The notes under the pieces are model-generated. The model was not told where the DNA came from and did not search any database. It saw only the letters and a program-made list of their open reading frames with translations. Below, piece by piece: positions 19,469 to 27,965 of a stretch of DNA of 50,112 nucleotides; positions within the stretch are counted from its first letter, which is position 1; each line of letters begins with the position of its first letter. The stretch comes from Kluyvera ascorbata ATCC 33433 (lineage in GTDB: Bacteria; Pseudomonadota; Gammaproteobacteria; Enterobacterales; Enterobacteriaceae). A program made the translations under genes and the position numbers. Where the stretch lies: positions 1 to 50,112 of the forward strand of contig NZ_JMPL01000023.1 of the NCBI RefSeq assembly GCF_000735365.1, in the 5' to 3' direction.

Positions 19469-20427
19469 AAATCCCCCTCGCCTTAGTCCTTCTCCTTTGC
19501 GCGGGTTTTCTGTGCCGCCCCGCTCACGCCTCAAATTGCTGGATAACCCAGGGGGAAACCTCCGCATTTGGCACGCTGGTCACCGGCAGCGGCAGCACGA
19601 CGCACGCGAACGTTAAATTCAGCTGTTATGCCGATTATGGCGAAACGCGTTACTTTAAGGTCTGCCTGAGCAGCCTAGATACCTCGCCGTTTAAAATGAC
19701 CTCAAACGGCGATGAAGAAGGTAAGCAATACACGATACTGTTTCGCCTCTACAGCGCGCTTGATACCAGCCAGGAACTGACCTCACAGGCATCGGGACGC
19801 GCGCTACAAACCTCGCTGACGGCGGAGGGAAACCAGGTCGTCAGCGGGACGTTTCCACTGCTGGCGTCCATACCGGCCGGGCAGAGCAACCTGCCGGTAC
19901 GCAGCTATTTTAACTATACGATGGGCTTGAGACTGACCTGGAACAGCGCAACGAGCACAGCTTCGCTGCCCGGCTGTCAGGATGGCGAGAATGAAGGGGA
20001 AGCCATCGACAACTCGTCCAGCGCCAGTGCTACGCTGTCTGACAGCTGTTTTATCCAGAGCGTGACGCCGCTCGATTTCGGTACAGTCAACAGCACCTCA
20101 CTGATGTCACGCATCTCCTCAACGGCCACCATTCGCTCCCGCTGCCCGGTCGGCACGCATTACTCATTGGGGATAAGCGCAGGTGAACACGCTTCAGGGA
20201 GCCAGCGGCAGCTCTGTAACGATAGTCATCAGTGCCTACAGTACGCGCTGTGGCAGGATGCTGGCACAACCATACCGTGGGGAGAGCAGACGGGCAGCAA
20301 CACGCTGGAGGTCACGCACGAGGACGGAAACGTGCAGAACTTCACCGTCTACGGCACCGTGCCTCCACAAACGCTGAGTGGCACTGGCCTGTTCAGTGAC
20401 GACGTCGTGATTACGCTTACTTATTAA
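19459..20427 (+). CDS. Two-domain spore-coat-U tip adhesin (CsuE-like)
   Basis: This 322-residue secreted protein starts with GTG at 19459, overlapping the usher stop. After a signal peptide (PAHA, about residue 24) it has two spore-coat-U domains: residues 25-180 (NCWITQGETSAFGTLVTGSG) and 190-322 (DSCFIQSVTPLDFGTVNST, ending SDDVVITLTY). In Csu-type systems such two-domain proteins cap the pilus and make the hydrophobic surface contact. It is last in the operon. Confidence 0.86.
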   Translation: MSLKIPLALVLLLCAGFLCRPAHASNCWITQGETSAFGTLVTGSGSTTHANVKFSCYADYGETRYFKVCLSSLDTSPFKMTSNGDEEGKQYTILFRLYSALDTSQELTSQASGRALQTSLTAEGNQVVSGTFPLLASIPAGQSNLPVRSYFNYTMGLRLTWNSATSTASLPGCQDGENEGEAIDNSSSASATLSDSCFIQSVTPLDFGTVNSTSLMSRISSTATIRSRCPVGTHYSLGISAGEHASGSQRQLCNDSHQCLQYALWQDAGTTIPWGEQTGSNTLEVTHEDGNVQNFTVYGTVPPQTLSGTGLFSDDVVITLTY

Positions 20428-20512
20428 TCAAAAATTGGGCGAGCCGGATCAATGTTACCGATAACAAATCAAGCTAAAATGTCTATACCTACGTTAACGT
20501 CGTTTTTTTACC

Positions 20513-20524
20513 CGATCCGGATCG
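20513..20524. promoter_or_regulatory. 12-base palindrome before the MarT-like gene
   Basis: CGATCCGGATCG is a perfect palindrome lying 10 bases upstream of the regulator start, after a run of T. A second CCGGATC occurs at 20443. It could be an autoregulatory operator or could pair with the upstream copy near the end of the pilus operon. Confidence 0.35.
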
Positions 20525-20534
20525 CCTGAAAACC

Positions 20535-21284
20535 ATGAAATATCTGCTCGCGAACGTCCTCGTTTATGACAACGAGGATGGTTCACTGACATTACAAAAC
20601 GATCCCGACCCGGAAAGCCAGGTGTTAACCTGTACGGCGCAAACTATCCTCAATCTGCTGATTGCCCACCACGGCATGGTGGTCGAACGCGAAACGTTCC
20701 TTGAACAAGTCTGGGACGAGCGCGGGCTGCGTGGTTCCAGCAACTCGCTCAATCAGTACATCAGTATTTTGCGTAAGATTTTCGCCACGCTGGTGCCCGA
20801 CAGCCTGTTTATTGTCACCGTGCCAAAAGTCGGGTTTATGCTCAGCGCGGATGTTACTCTCACGCCGCTCACTCCCCTCCCGGCGCCACCGGTGTTAACG
20901 CGTGAAAAAGCCCCCCGTCCGAGAAAATGCACCGCCGTATACGCGATAGTCACCCTCATCGTACTGGCGCTTTGCAGCACGGCGATCGTCTGGAAAAACC
21001 GGCAACAGCAGGCCGATCTCTATTTGTTAGAGCATATCGGCAACTGCCCAGTCTATACCCTCGCGCCGCTGGCGGATGTCTTCAGGGAGCAGGCTAAAAA
21101 GCTTATCGCGCAGATTCAAAAAGACGGGGCCTTTTCCTGTCTGAATCACTCCATTTTTTATGCCCATATTCAGGAGCCTTTACTGTATGGCGATGAAGGC
21201 CGCCTGGTGCTCTCCCAATGCTCCCAGTTTCTCGGCAAAGCCAGCGCCTGCCAGACGCTCTATTACTACGAGTGGCAAAAGTGA
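20535..21284 (+). CDS. ToxR/CadC-like membrane regulator (MarT-like)
   Basis: This 249-residue protein has an N-terminal winged-helix OmpR/PhoB-type DNA-binding domain at residues 8-103 (ERETFLEQVWDERG, SLNQYISILRKIF, VPKVGFML), a proline-rich linker, one membrane helix at about 134-154 and a periplasmic domain of about 95 residues with several cysteines (NCPVY, FSCLNH, LSQCSQ, ASACQTL). The layout is that of ToxR, CadC and Salmonella MarT. The stop overlaps the GTG start of a FidL-like gene. It directly follows the pilus operon and probably controls it, an inference from position and from MarT activating the misL adhesin. Confidence 0.85.
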   Translation: MKYLLANVLVYDNEDGSLTLQNDPDPESQVLTCTAQTILNLLIAHHGMVVERETFLEQVWDERGLRGSSNSLNQYISILRKIFATLVPDSLFIVTVPKVGFMLSADVTLTPLTPLPAPPVLTREKAPRPRKCTAVYAIVTLIVLALCSTAIVWKNRQQQADLYLLEHIGNCPVYTLAPLADVFREQAKKLIAQIQKDGAFSCLNHSIFYAHIQEPLLYGDEGRLVLSQCSQFLGKASACQTLYYYEWQK

Positions 21285-21757
21285 AAAAGCACAAACGACT
21301 CTTCGGCTTTATCTTACTTAACCTGCTGATTATCCTTGTGACGTCACTGTGGGTAGGTAGCACCACGCGCCTCTCTATGACCTGTCAGGGCAGCCTTACC
21401 TATAAAGACAGCCATCAGGACAACCATTTTTCATTTGAAGGAATGGTGGTCATGCACTTCGCGCCGGATGGCACCGGCTATATCAACATGAACGGCGAAG
21501 TATTTAACGATGGGCAACATGCTAAAGTTTCGCGCCAGGAGAGCTTTGACTGGCACTACGTACATGAAACGTTTTACGAACTGCACATCAAGCAACTTGA
21601 AAAGCTTGGTCACGACAACGTGCCAGCGGGAGTCTTTGAAAAATACGCGCTGGGTATTACCCCGGGCCAGAAACGGCTGTTGAGCATCCGCAAAACACCG
21701 GATAATGCGATGATTATCAGTAATTTTTATTCGCCGATTCTCGTTTGTGCAGGTTAA
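21281..21757 (+). CDS. FidL-like inner membrane protein
   Basis: This 158-residue protein from a GTG at 21281 has one N-terminal membrane helix (about 8-27) and a periplasmic domain (residues 35-158) with TRLSMTCQGSLTYK and YALGITPGQKRLLSIRK. It resembles FidL-like proteins that accompany MarT-like regulators in enterobacteria. GTGA overlap with the regulator shows translational coupling. By analogy with ToxS it may protect or tune the periplasmic domain of its partner, but this is inference. Confidence 0.78.
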   Translation: MKKHKRLFGFILLNLLIILVTSLWVGSTTRLSMTCQGSLTYKDSHQDNHFSFEGMVVMHFAPDGTGYINMNGEVFNDGQHAKVSRQESFDWHYVHETFYELHIKQLEKLGHDNVPAGVFEKYALGITPGQKRLLSIRKTPDNAMIISNFYSPILVCAG

Positions 21758-21778
21758 CGGCGGGCTATACTTCCTTCC

Positions 21779-22294
21779 ATGATAAATACCGTTCGCCCGA
21801 CAACCTCTGCGGATATTCCCGCACTACCTGTAATTGAACGCGCCGCCGGGCAGCGCTTTCAGCAGGCGCCCGGACTACAATGGATTGCACAAGGTCCCGT
21901 CATTTCTGTGGATTGCCATCAGCATTACGCGCAGCAAAAGATGAGCTGGGTGGTAGAGCACAACGATCAACCCTGTGGTTTTCTGCTAGCACAAGCGCAG
22001 AGTTCAACGCTCTTTATTGTCGAAATATCCGTGCATCAGGCCTGTCAGGGATTGGGGTTAGGCCGCCAGCTTATAAGCTATGTCGCCGCACAGGCTAAGG
22101 CACAAGGTTTCACGTCGCTGACGCTGACGACCTTCCGGGATGTGCCCTGGAACGCGCCGTGGTATGCCCGAATGGGGTTTGAGATACTGCAGGAAGACTC
22201 GCTGAGTACCGCGCTTCGGCAGAAACTGATGCAGGAAGTGGCGCACGGCATGGCGTATGAATCACGCTGCGCCATGCGCCTGATGCTGAACTAA
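21779..22294 (+). CDS. GNAT-family N-acetyltransferase
   Basis: This 171-residue protein is a single GNAT fold. The acetyl-CoA pyrophosphate loop is visible as QGLGLGRQL, preceded by FIVEISVHQ (beta-4). It lies 21 bases after the FidL-like gene but has no clear Shine-Dalgarno, so it may be independently expressed or poorly translated. Substrate unknown. A hairpin immediately follows, separating it from convergent tsr. Confidence 0.85.
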   Translation: MINTVRPTTSADIPALPVIERAAGQRFQQAPGLQWIAQGPVISVDCHQHYAQQKMSWVVEHNDQPCGFLLAQAQSSTLFIVEISVHQACQGLGLGRQLISYVAAQAKAQGFTSLTLTTFRDVPWNAPWYARMGFEILQEDSLSTALRQKLMQEVAHGMAYESRCAMRLMLN

Positions 22295-22315
22295 TGCGCC
22301 CGGACAGAGGCGCAT
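22294..22315. terminator. Hairpin between GNAT gene and tsr
   Basis: ATGCGCC (22294-22300), 8-base loop, GGCGCAT (22309-22315) lies exactly at the convergent gene ends, overlapping the final A of the GNAT stop codon. Confidence 0.55.
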
Positions 22316-22321
22316 GTTATA

Positions 22322-23989
22322 TCAGAAGGTTTCCCAGTTTTCCCCGGTATCGGTCGCTGCGGCTTTACGCAGGCTGCCAGCTACCGGCGCATTCACCGCG
22401 CTGACGGGTTCGCGTGCGGCGCTTGCCTGGCTTTGCTGGATACGGAATACGGCAACCGCCTGAGTCAGTCGGCTGGCCTGTTCTTCCAGCGCGGCGGCGG
22501 CGGCGGCGGACTCTTCCACCAGCGAAGCGTTTTGCTGAGTCACACGATCCATTTCCGATACGGCCAGACCCACCTGGTCGATACCGCGGCTCTGTTCATC
22601 CGATGCGGAAGCAATTTCGCCCATAATATCGGTCACGCGGGTCACCGCGTTAACGATTTCATCCATGGTTTCGCCCGCGCTTTCTACCAGCGTAGAACCG
22701 AGGTCGACGCGGTTTACCGAGTCTTCAATCAGACTCTTAATTTCCCGCGCTGCCTGGGCGCTGCGCTGCGCCAGGTTACGGACTTCACCTGCGACCACCG
22801 CAAAACCGCGCCCCTGCTCACCGGCGCGTGCGGCTTCCACCGCGGCGTTCAGCGCCAGAATGTTAGTCTGGAAGGCAATGCCGTCAATCACGCTGATAAT
22901 ATCGGCAATTTTCTGCGAACTGGCGGTGATATCACGCATGGTTTGCACCACGTTATCCACTACTTTTCCGCCCTTCTGCGCGGTTTCCGACGCGCTCAGC
23001 GCCAGATGACTCGCCTGACGGGCGTTTTCGGCGTTCTGCTTCACGGTCGCGGTCAGCTCTTCCATACTCGCTGCCGTTTCCTCCAGAGAAGCCGCCTGCT
23101 GCTCGGTACGTGAAGAAAGGTCGTTGTTACCCATGGCGATCTCGCTCGCGCCGCTGTAAATCGCGTCGGCCCCCTGACGAACTTCGCCCACGGTACGTGC
23201 CAGCTCGCCCTGCATATGACGCAGAGAATGTGCCAGCTCGCCCATTTCGTTGTCGCTTTCCACGTCGATGCGTTTGACCAGGTCACCGCCCGCAATGTGG
23301 CGAATGCTGTCGATTAAACGATTCAGTGGTGCGATAAGCGTTTTACGTACGCCAAGCCAGACGGAGATAATCACCGCCAGTACGGCGATCATCACGCTGA
23401 ACAGGATCCACATGGCCTGAGTGTAAGAGGCGTTGCTGTCGTTGACCGCCAGATCGTACAGGCTGTCGTTCTGCTGCAGATAGTTGACGTAAGCCTTCTC
23501 AAAACCGTCCTGATAGCCCTGGGTCGGCTGGTCAAAGAAGTCGTTGATTTTACCGGCACCCAGCAGCTTGATGAGCTCGGCCAGCGCGCCGTGGTAAATA
23601 TCGTAGTTACGCTGAATTTCCAGCGCCGCGGCTTCGCTTTGACGCGGGTCACGCGGCATCGCTTCGTACTCAGCCCAGCGTTTTTCCGCTTCTGACAGCG
23701 ATTTCGTGGCAATCTGCATCAGTTCAGCAACGGTGGAACCGCTGCCGATATTGTTCTGATCCATCATGTATCGGATCCCGGCGCGGTTCAGGGTGTTACG
23801 GGTTTGCAGCAAAGCCACCCAGCTCCCATTCAGCCCTGACTGCTGCTGACGCACGGTTTGCAAAATGGTGAAGTTCTCTTTGTCGTGCTTTAAAGAGTTA
23901 AAGAACAGGCCCCCTGATGCCAGCTGTAACAGGCCAAACAACACCAAAACCAGCACAAGGCTAGTGACGATTTTTATACGTTTTAACAT
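22322..23989 (-). CDS. tsr: Tsr, serine chemoreceptor (MCP I)
   Basis: This 555-residue methyl-accepting chemotaxis protein has membrane helix 1 at about 10-30, a periplasmic four-helix ligand domain with the serine-binding arginine segment [13 protein letters not shown], helix 2 near 190-212, HAMP, methylation helices ([24 protein letters not shown]) and the conserved hairpin tip [20 protein letters not shown]. The C-terminus is NWETF, the CheR/CheB tether. The start MLKRIKIV with GGAGG upstream was chosen over a longer frame. A consensus sigma-28 promoter lies upstream. Confidence 0.96.
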   Translation of the reverse strand: MLKRIKIVTSLVLVLVLFGLLQLASGGLFFNSLKHDKENFTILQTVRQQQSGLNGSWVALLQTRNTLNRAGIRYMMDQNNIGSGSTVAELMQIATKSLSEAEKRWAEYEAMPRDPRQSEAAALEIQRNYDIYHGALAELIKLLGAGKINDFFDQPTQGYQDGFEKAYVNYLQQNDSLYDLAVNDSNASYTQAMWILFSVMIAVLAVIISVWLGVRKTLIAPLNRLIDSIRHIAGGDLVKRIDVESDNEMGELAHSLRHMQGELARTVGEVRQGADAIYSGASEIAMGNNDLSSRTEQQAASLEETAASMEELTATVKQNAENARQASHLALSASETAQKGGKVVDNVVQTMRDITASSQKIADIISVIDGIAFQTNILALNAAVEAARAGEQGRGFAVVAGEVRNLAQRSAQAAREIKSLIEDSVNRVDLGSTLVESAGETMDEIVNAVTRVTDIMGEIASASDEQSRGIDQVGLAVSEMDRVTQQNASLVEESAAAAAALEEQASRLTQAVAVFRIQQSQASAAREPVSAVNAPVAGSLRKAAATDTGENWETF

Positions 23990-24018
23990 GTTTCTCTTTC
24001 CTCCGGACGAATAACGAG

Positions 24019-24045
24019 TTTTCGGCGTGGAAAAGAAAAACTTTA
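24019..24045 (-). promoter_or_regulatory. FliA (sigma-28) promoter of tsr
   Basis: On the minus strand, TAAAGTTT (24045-24038), an 11-base spacer, and GCCGAAAA (24026-24019). The flagellar class-3 consensus is TAAAGTTT-N11-GCCGATAA, so only one base differs. The -10 box ends 30 bases before the tsr start. Confidence 0.9.
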
Positions 24046-24102
24046 TAGAAATTGTGACTATTAATACGGGTAGTGGCACGATTTTGCATCAGTGGTCGGT
24101 AT

Positions 24103-24177
24103 TCCCCGGGGTCGGCGTAAACGCCTCGCCCGGGCTACAGAAACATGGTAGTCCGGCCAGGCGGAGCGCCGCCGGGG
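24103..24177. repeat. REP-like element pair upstream of tsr
   Basis: GC-rich palindromic sequence with GGCGTAAACGCC and CGCCCGGGCTACAG followed by an inverted TAGTCCGGCCAGGCGG unit. This is the form of enterobacterial REP/BIME elements, here between the tsr promoter and the end of the Ldh_2 gene. Confidence 0.65.
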
Positions 24178-24184
24178 AGACTCG

Positions 24185-25195
24185 TTATCCGCGCAGCGCG
24201 CAAATCTCATCGTACAGTCCGCGGGACACTTCCAGCCCCTGCTTCTCACTTTGCTCACGCGCCAGATAGCGTCGCTCGCCCGGCAATCGTGCGCCCTGTG
24301 ATTGCATGCCGCTAAACAGCGTCTCGGCGCGCGCCAGATGCGCCTCGGCCTCACCGCCCAGGAAACGCTGCGGGTCCAGCGCCAGAATCAGCTCACCGCC
24401 GTACGGCAGGCCGCCCGCGCCGTTATCCCACGCCAGCGATTCGGCGCTGGTCATATCGCCAATCAGCGGACCGGCGAACAGCTCCACCATCGCCGCCAGC
24501 GCCGAGCCCTTATGGCCGCCGAAGGTCAGCATCGCCCCGTCCAGCACCGCCTGTGGATCGGTGGTCGGCTGACCGTCGCTATCAATTCCCCACCCTTGCG
24601 GAATCGCTTTTCCCGCCCGCTGATGCAGCTGAATCTCACCGCGCGCCGCCGCGCTGGTCGCCATATCAAAAATAAACGGCGGCTTTTCGCCGCGCGGCCA
24701 GCCAAACGCAATCGGGTTGGTGCCAAACAGCGGCTGGGTGCCGCCCGCCGGGGCCACCCACGCGTGGCTTGGCGTGCAGGCATAACCCACCAGCCCTACG
24801 TCGGTCAGCGGTTCCACGTCGGCAAACAGTGCGGAGAAGTGCACGCAGCGGTTAATCGCCAGCGCCGCAATCCCGCACTGGCGGGCCTTTTCAATCAGGA
24901 GAGGCAGCGCCTTTTCATAGGCGCAAAGCGAATACGCCCCGTTGGCATCCGCCTTCACGATTGCAGGTGCCTGGTCGACGACCGTTGGCTCCGCATCCGG
25001 CGACACCTTACCTTTGCGCAGGGTTTCCACAATGCCCAGCAGTCGCCACAGGCCGTGCGAAGCGCAGCCGTCGCGTTCGCCCGCGGTCACGTTGCGCGCA
25101 ATGGCATCGGCATGAGGGGCTGAAAACCCGTTTGAAATGAGGACGTCGAAAGCCTGTTGGTAGGCATCCTTGAGCGCGATGTTGATAGTTGTCAT
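24185..25195 (-). CDS. Ldh_2 family malate/L-lactate dehydrogenase-type oxidoreductase
   Basis: This 336-residue protein is in the type-2 malate/lactate dehydrogenase family (NAD(P)-dependent). Landmarks seen are SHGLWRLLG near residue 46, the catalytic histidine region NRCVHFSALF, PLFGTNPIAFGWP, and GGHKGSALAAMVEL binding the nucleotide. Family members act on malate, ureidoglycolate, sulfolactate or cyclic imines such as piperideine-2-carboxylate; the substrate here cannot be fixed. It is monocistronic and divergent from btsT. Confidence 0.85.
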   Translation of the reverse strand: MTTINIALKDAYQQAFDVLISNGFSAPHADAIARNVTAGERDGCASHGLWRLLGIVETLRKGKVSPDAEPTVVDQAPAIVKADANGAYSLCAYEKALPLLIEKARQCGIAALAINRCVHFSALFADVEPLTDVGLVGYACTPSHAWVAPAGGTQPLFGTNPIAFGWPRGEKPPFIFDMATSAAARGEIQLHQRAGKAIPQGWGIDSDGQPTTDPQAVLDGAMLTFGGHKGSALAAMVELFAGPLIGDMTSAESLAWDNGAGGLPYGGELILALDPQRFLGGEAEAHLARAETLFSGMQSQGARLPGERRYLAREQSEKQGLEVSRGLYDEICALRG

Positions 25196-25264
25196 TGTTG
25201 TTCTCCATATTGTAGGGCTGGCGTATAGGGTAGACGGATGCGAGAAATTTAATCAGCTTAACAT

Positions 25265-25280
25265 AGTGATATACATCACA
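25265..25280 (+). promoter_or_regulatory. CRP site upstream of btsT
   Basis: AGTGA-TATACA-TCACA matches 9 of 10 specified positions of TGTGA-N6-TCACA. cAMP-CRP control of E. coli yjiY/btsT is known. The site could also affect the divergent Ldh_2 gene. Confidence 0.7.
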
Positions 25281-25308
25281 TTTTCACCGTTATCCCGTCA
25301 CGATAGAA

Positions 25309-25357
25309 ACCACTCACCGTCATTTCTGACCGCTTAGCCATCGCTTTCAACCGCTCA
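25309..25357 (+). promoter_or_regulatory. BtsR (YehT) binding repeats upstream of btsT
   Basis: Three direct copies of ACC[GA]CT[TC]A are present: ACCACTCA (25309-25316), ACCGCTTA (25329-25336) and ACCGCTCA (25350-25357). The last two are separated by exactly 13 bases, the spacing known for the E. coli BtsR target. The first is separated from the second by 12 bases. BtsS/BtsR senses pyruvate and switches on btsT. Confidence 0.88.
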
Positions 25358-25492
25358 CCCATTTACCCAACTTTACGCGCGCGTATCTCTGGCAAGCTTG
25401 TCATCAGCATAACGGTCAATACCTCCTCAAACCAAACTCAAAACAACGGCAGCTTCGGCTGATTATTCATCCTATTAGAACCAGGTTTTACT

Positions 25493-27643
25493 ATGGATAC
25501 GAAAAAGCTATTCAAGCACATACCCTGGGTGATTCTCGGAATCATCGGTGCATTTTGCCTCTCGGTCGTCGCCCTGCGCCGCGGTGAGCACGTCAGTGCC
25601 CTGTGGATCGTCGTCGCGTCGGTTTCTGTTTATCTGGTGGCGTACCGCTACTACAGCCTGTACATCGCCCAGAAGGTGATGAAGCTCGACCCCACGCGCG
25701 CGACGCCAGCGGTCATTAACAACGATGGCCTGAACTACGTGCCGACCAACCGCTACGTGCTGTTCGGCCACCACTTCGCCGCTATCGCCGGTGCAGGCCC
25801 GCTGGTTGGGCCGGTGCTGGCCGCGCAGATGGGCTACCTGCCGGGTACGCTCTGGCTGCTGGCGGGCGTGGTGCTCGCGGGCGCGGTGCAGGACTTTATG
25901 GTGCTGTTTATCTCCACACGCCGTAACGGTTCGTCGCTGGGCGAAATGGTCAAAGAAGAGATGGGCCGCGTGCCGGGCTCCATTGCCCTGTTCGGCTGCT
26001 TCCTGATTATGATAATCATCCTGGCGGTGCTGGCGCTGATCGTGGTGAAAGCCCTGGCAGAAAGCCCGTGGGGCGTGTTTACCGTCTGCTCCACCGTGCC
26101 GATTGCGCTGTTTATGGGTATCTACATGCGCTTTATCCGCCCGGGCCGCGTCGGCGAAGTGTCGGTGATGGGTATCGTGCTGCTGGTCGCCTCTATCTAC
26201 TTCGGCGGCGTGATTGCCCACGACCCGTACTGGGGCCCGGCGCTGACCTTTAAAGACACCACCATCACCTTCGCGCTGATTGGCTACGCCTTTATCTCTG
26301 CTCTGCTGCCGGTATGGCTGATTCTGGCACCACGCGACTACCTCGCGACCTTCCTGAAAATCGGCGTTATCGTTGGCCTGGCGCTCGGCATCGTGATACT
26401 CAACCCAGATCTGAAAATGCCAGCCGTGACCCAGTACATCGACGGTACCGGTCCACTGTGGAAAGGCGCGCTGTTCCCGTTCCTGTTTATCACCATCGCC
26501 TGTGGCGCCGTTTCTGGCTTCCACGCGCTGATCTCCTCCGGCACCACGCCGAAGCTGCTGGCGAACGAAAACGATGCGCGCTTGATTGGTTATGGCGCGA
26601 TGCTGATGGAGTCCTTCGTGGCGATTATGGCGCTGGTTGCGGCGTCCATCATCGAACCGGGCCTCTACTTCGCGATGAACACGCCTCCGGCGGGCCTCGG
26701 CATCACCATGCCAAACCTGCATGAGATGGGCGGCGAGAACGCGGCGCTAATTGCCGCACAGCTAAAAGATGTGACCATTCACGCTGCCGCCACCGTCAGC
26801 TCCTGGGGCTTCGTGATTTCGCCAGAGCAGATCCTGCAAACCGCGAAAGACATCGGCGAGCCTTCCGTATTGAACCGCGCAGGCGGCGCGCCAACCCTGG
26901 CGGTGGGTATTGCGCACGTGTTCCACAAAGTGCTGCCGTGGGCGGATATGGGCTTCTGGTACCACTTCGGTATTCTGTTCGAAGCGCTGTTCATCCTCAC
27001 CGCGCTGGACGCCGGTACCCGTGCGGGTCGCTTTATGCTGCAAGATTTGCTCGGTAATTTCGTGCCGTTCCTGAAGAAAACCGACTCGCTGGTCGCTGGC
27101 GTGGTTGCGACGGCAGGCTGTGTCGGTCTGTGGGGTTATCTGCTGTATCAAGGCGTAGTCGACCCACTGGGCGGCGTGAAGAGCCTGTGGCCGCTGTTCG
27201 GTATCTCTAACCAGATGCTGGCCGCCGTGGCGCTGGTGCTTGGTACCGTCATCCTCGTGAAAATGAAACGCAGCAAGTACGTGTGGGTGACCATCATTCC
27301 GGCAGTATGGCTGCTGATCTGCACCACCTGGGCGCTGGGCCTGAAACTGTTCAGCACCAACCCGCAGATGGAAGGCTTCTTCTTCATGGCTAGCCAGTAC
27401 AAAGAGAAGATTGCTGCTGGTGGTGAACTGACTGCACAGCAGATTGCTAACATGAACCACATCGTTATCAACAACTACACCAACGCAGGCCTGAGTATTC
27501 TGTTCCTGGTGGTGGTGTACAGCATCATCTTCTACGGTTTCAAAACCTGGATGCAGGTGCGCAATAGCGATAAACGTACCGACAAAGAAACACCGTATGT
27601 GCCAGTACCGGAAGGCGGCGTGAAGACCTCTTCACATCACTAA
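25493..27643 (+). CDS. btsT: BtsT, pyruvate/H+ symporter (CstA family)
   Basis: This 716-residue transporter of the CstA (DUF carbon starvation) family has about 18 membrane segments and is the same length as E. coli BtsT (YjiY). It takes up pyruvate with high affinity. Recognised segments are YVPTNRYVLFGHHFAAIAGAG, GAVQDFMVLFISTRRNG, and LTALDAGTRAGRFMLQDLLG. Expression is expected from the BtsR repeats and the CRP site upstream. yjiX and yjiA follow on the same strand after a REP pair, as in E. coli. Confidence 0.96.
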   Translation: MDTKKLFKHIPWVILGIIGAFCLSVVALRRGEHVSALWIVVASVSVYLVAYRYYSLYIAQKVMKLDPTRATPAVINNDGLNYVPTNRYVLFGHHFAAIAGAGPLVGPVLAAQMGYLPGTLWLLAGVVLAGAVQDFMVLFISTRRNGSSLGEMVKEEMGRVPGSIALFGCFLIMIIILAVLALIVVKALAESPWGVFTVCSTVPIALFMGIYMRFIRPGRVGEVSVMGIVLLVASIYFGGVIAHDPYWGPALTFKDTTITFALIGYAFISALLPVWLILAPRDYLATFLKIGVIVGLALGIVILNPDLKMPAVTQYIDGTGPLWKGALFPFLFITIACGAVSGFHALISSGTTPKLLANENDARLIGYGAMLMESFVAIMALVAASIIEPGLYFAMNTPPAGLGITMPNLHEMGGENAALIAAQLKDVTIHAAATVSSWGFVISPEQILQTAKDIGEPSVLNRAGGAPTLAVGIAHVFHKVLPWADMGFWYHFGILFEALFILTALDAGTRAGRFMLQDLLGNFVPFLKKTDSLVAGVVATAGCVGLWGYLLYQGVVDPLGGVKSLWPLFGISNQMLAAVALVLGTVILVKMKRSKYVWVTIIPAVWLLICTTWALGLKLFSTNPQMEGFFFMASQYKEKIAAGGELTAQQIANMNHIVINNYTNAGLSILFLVVVYSIIFYGFKTWMQVRNSDKRTDKETPYVPVPEGGVKTSSHH

Positions 27644-27650
27644 CCTCTAT

Positions 27651-27728
27651 GCCGGATGGCGCTGCGCTTATCCGGCCTACAAAAAGTGCATTAATGTAGG
27701 CCGGATGAGGCGCTAGCCGCCATCCGGC
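27651..27728. repeat. BIME (paired REP elements)
   Basis: GCCGGATGGCGCTGCGCTTATCC and an inverted unit ending CGCTAGCCGCCATCCGGC, joined by a short linker with GTAGGCCGG on both arms. It is a classic REP pair between btsT and yjiX and probably modulates 3' mRNA stability. Confidence 0.9.
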
Positions 27729-27751
27729 TTTATTCATATCTGGAAGAGACA

Positions 27752-27955
27752 ATGTTTGGTAACTTAGGTCAGGCAAAAAAATACCTCGGTCAGGCGGCAA
27801 AAATGCTGATTGGCATTCCGGATTACGACAACTACGTCGAACATATGCAGACCAACCATCCGGATAAACCGTACATGACCTACGAAGAGTTCTTCCGCGA
27901 GCGCCAGCAGGCGCGCTACGGCGGCGATGGAAAAGGCGGCATGCGCTGCTGTTAA
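27752..27955 (+). CDS. yjiX: YjiX, YbdD/YjiX (DUF466) family small protein
   Basis: This 67-residue protein matches YjiX/YbdD ([40 protein letters not shown], ending RCC). Such proteins always accompany CstA-type transporters (cstA-ybdD, btsT-yjiX) and are thought to be needed for their function. The start has GGAAGAG upstream. It ends 10 bases before yjiA. Confidence 0.93.
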   Translation: MFGNLGQAKKYLGQAAKMLIGIPDYDNYVEHMQTNHPDKPYMTYEEFFRERQQARYGGDGKGGMRCC

Positions 27956-27965
27956 AGGAGACATC

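Noticed and set aside
25508-26722. A long open frame of about 400 codons opposite btsT
   Set aside because: It is an antisense shadow of a GC-rich coding gene, rich in Arg, His and Gln, with no domain and no ribosome binding site.
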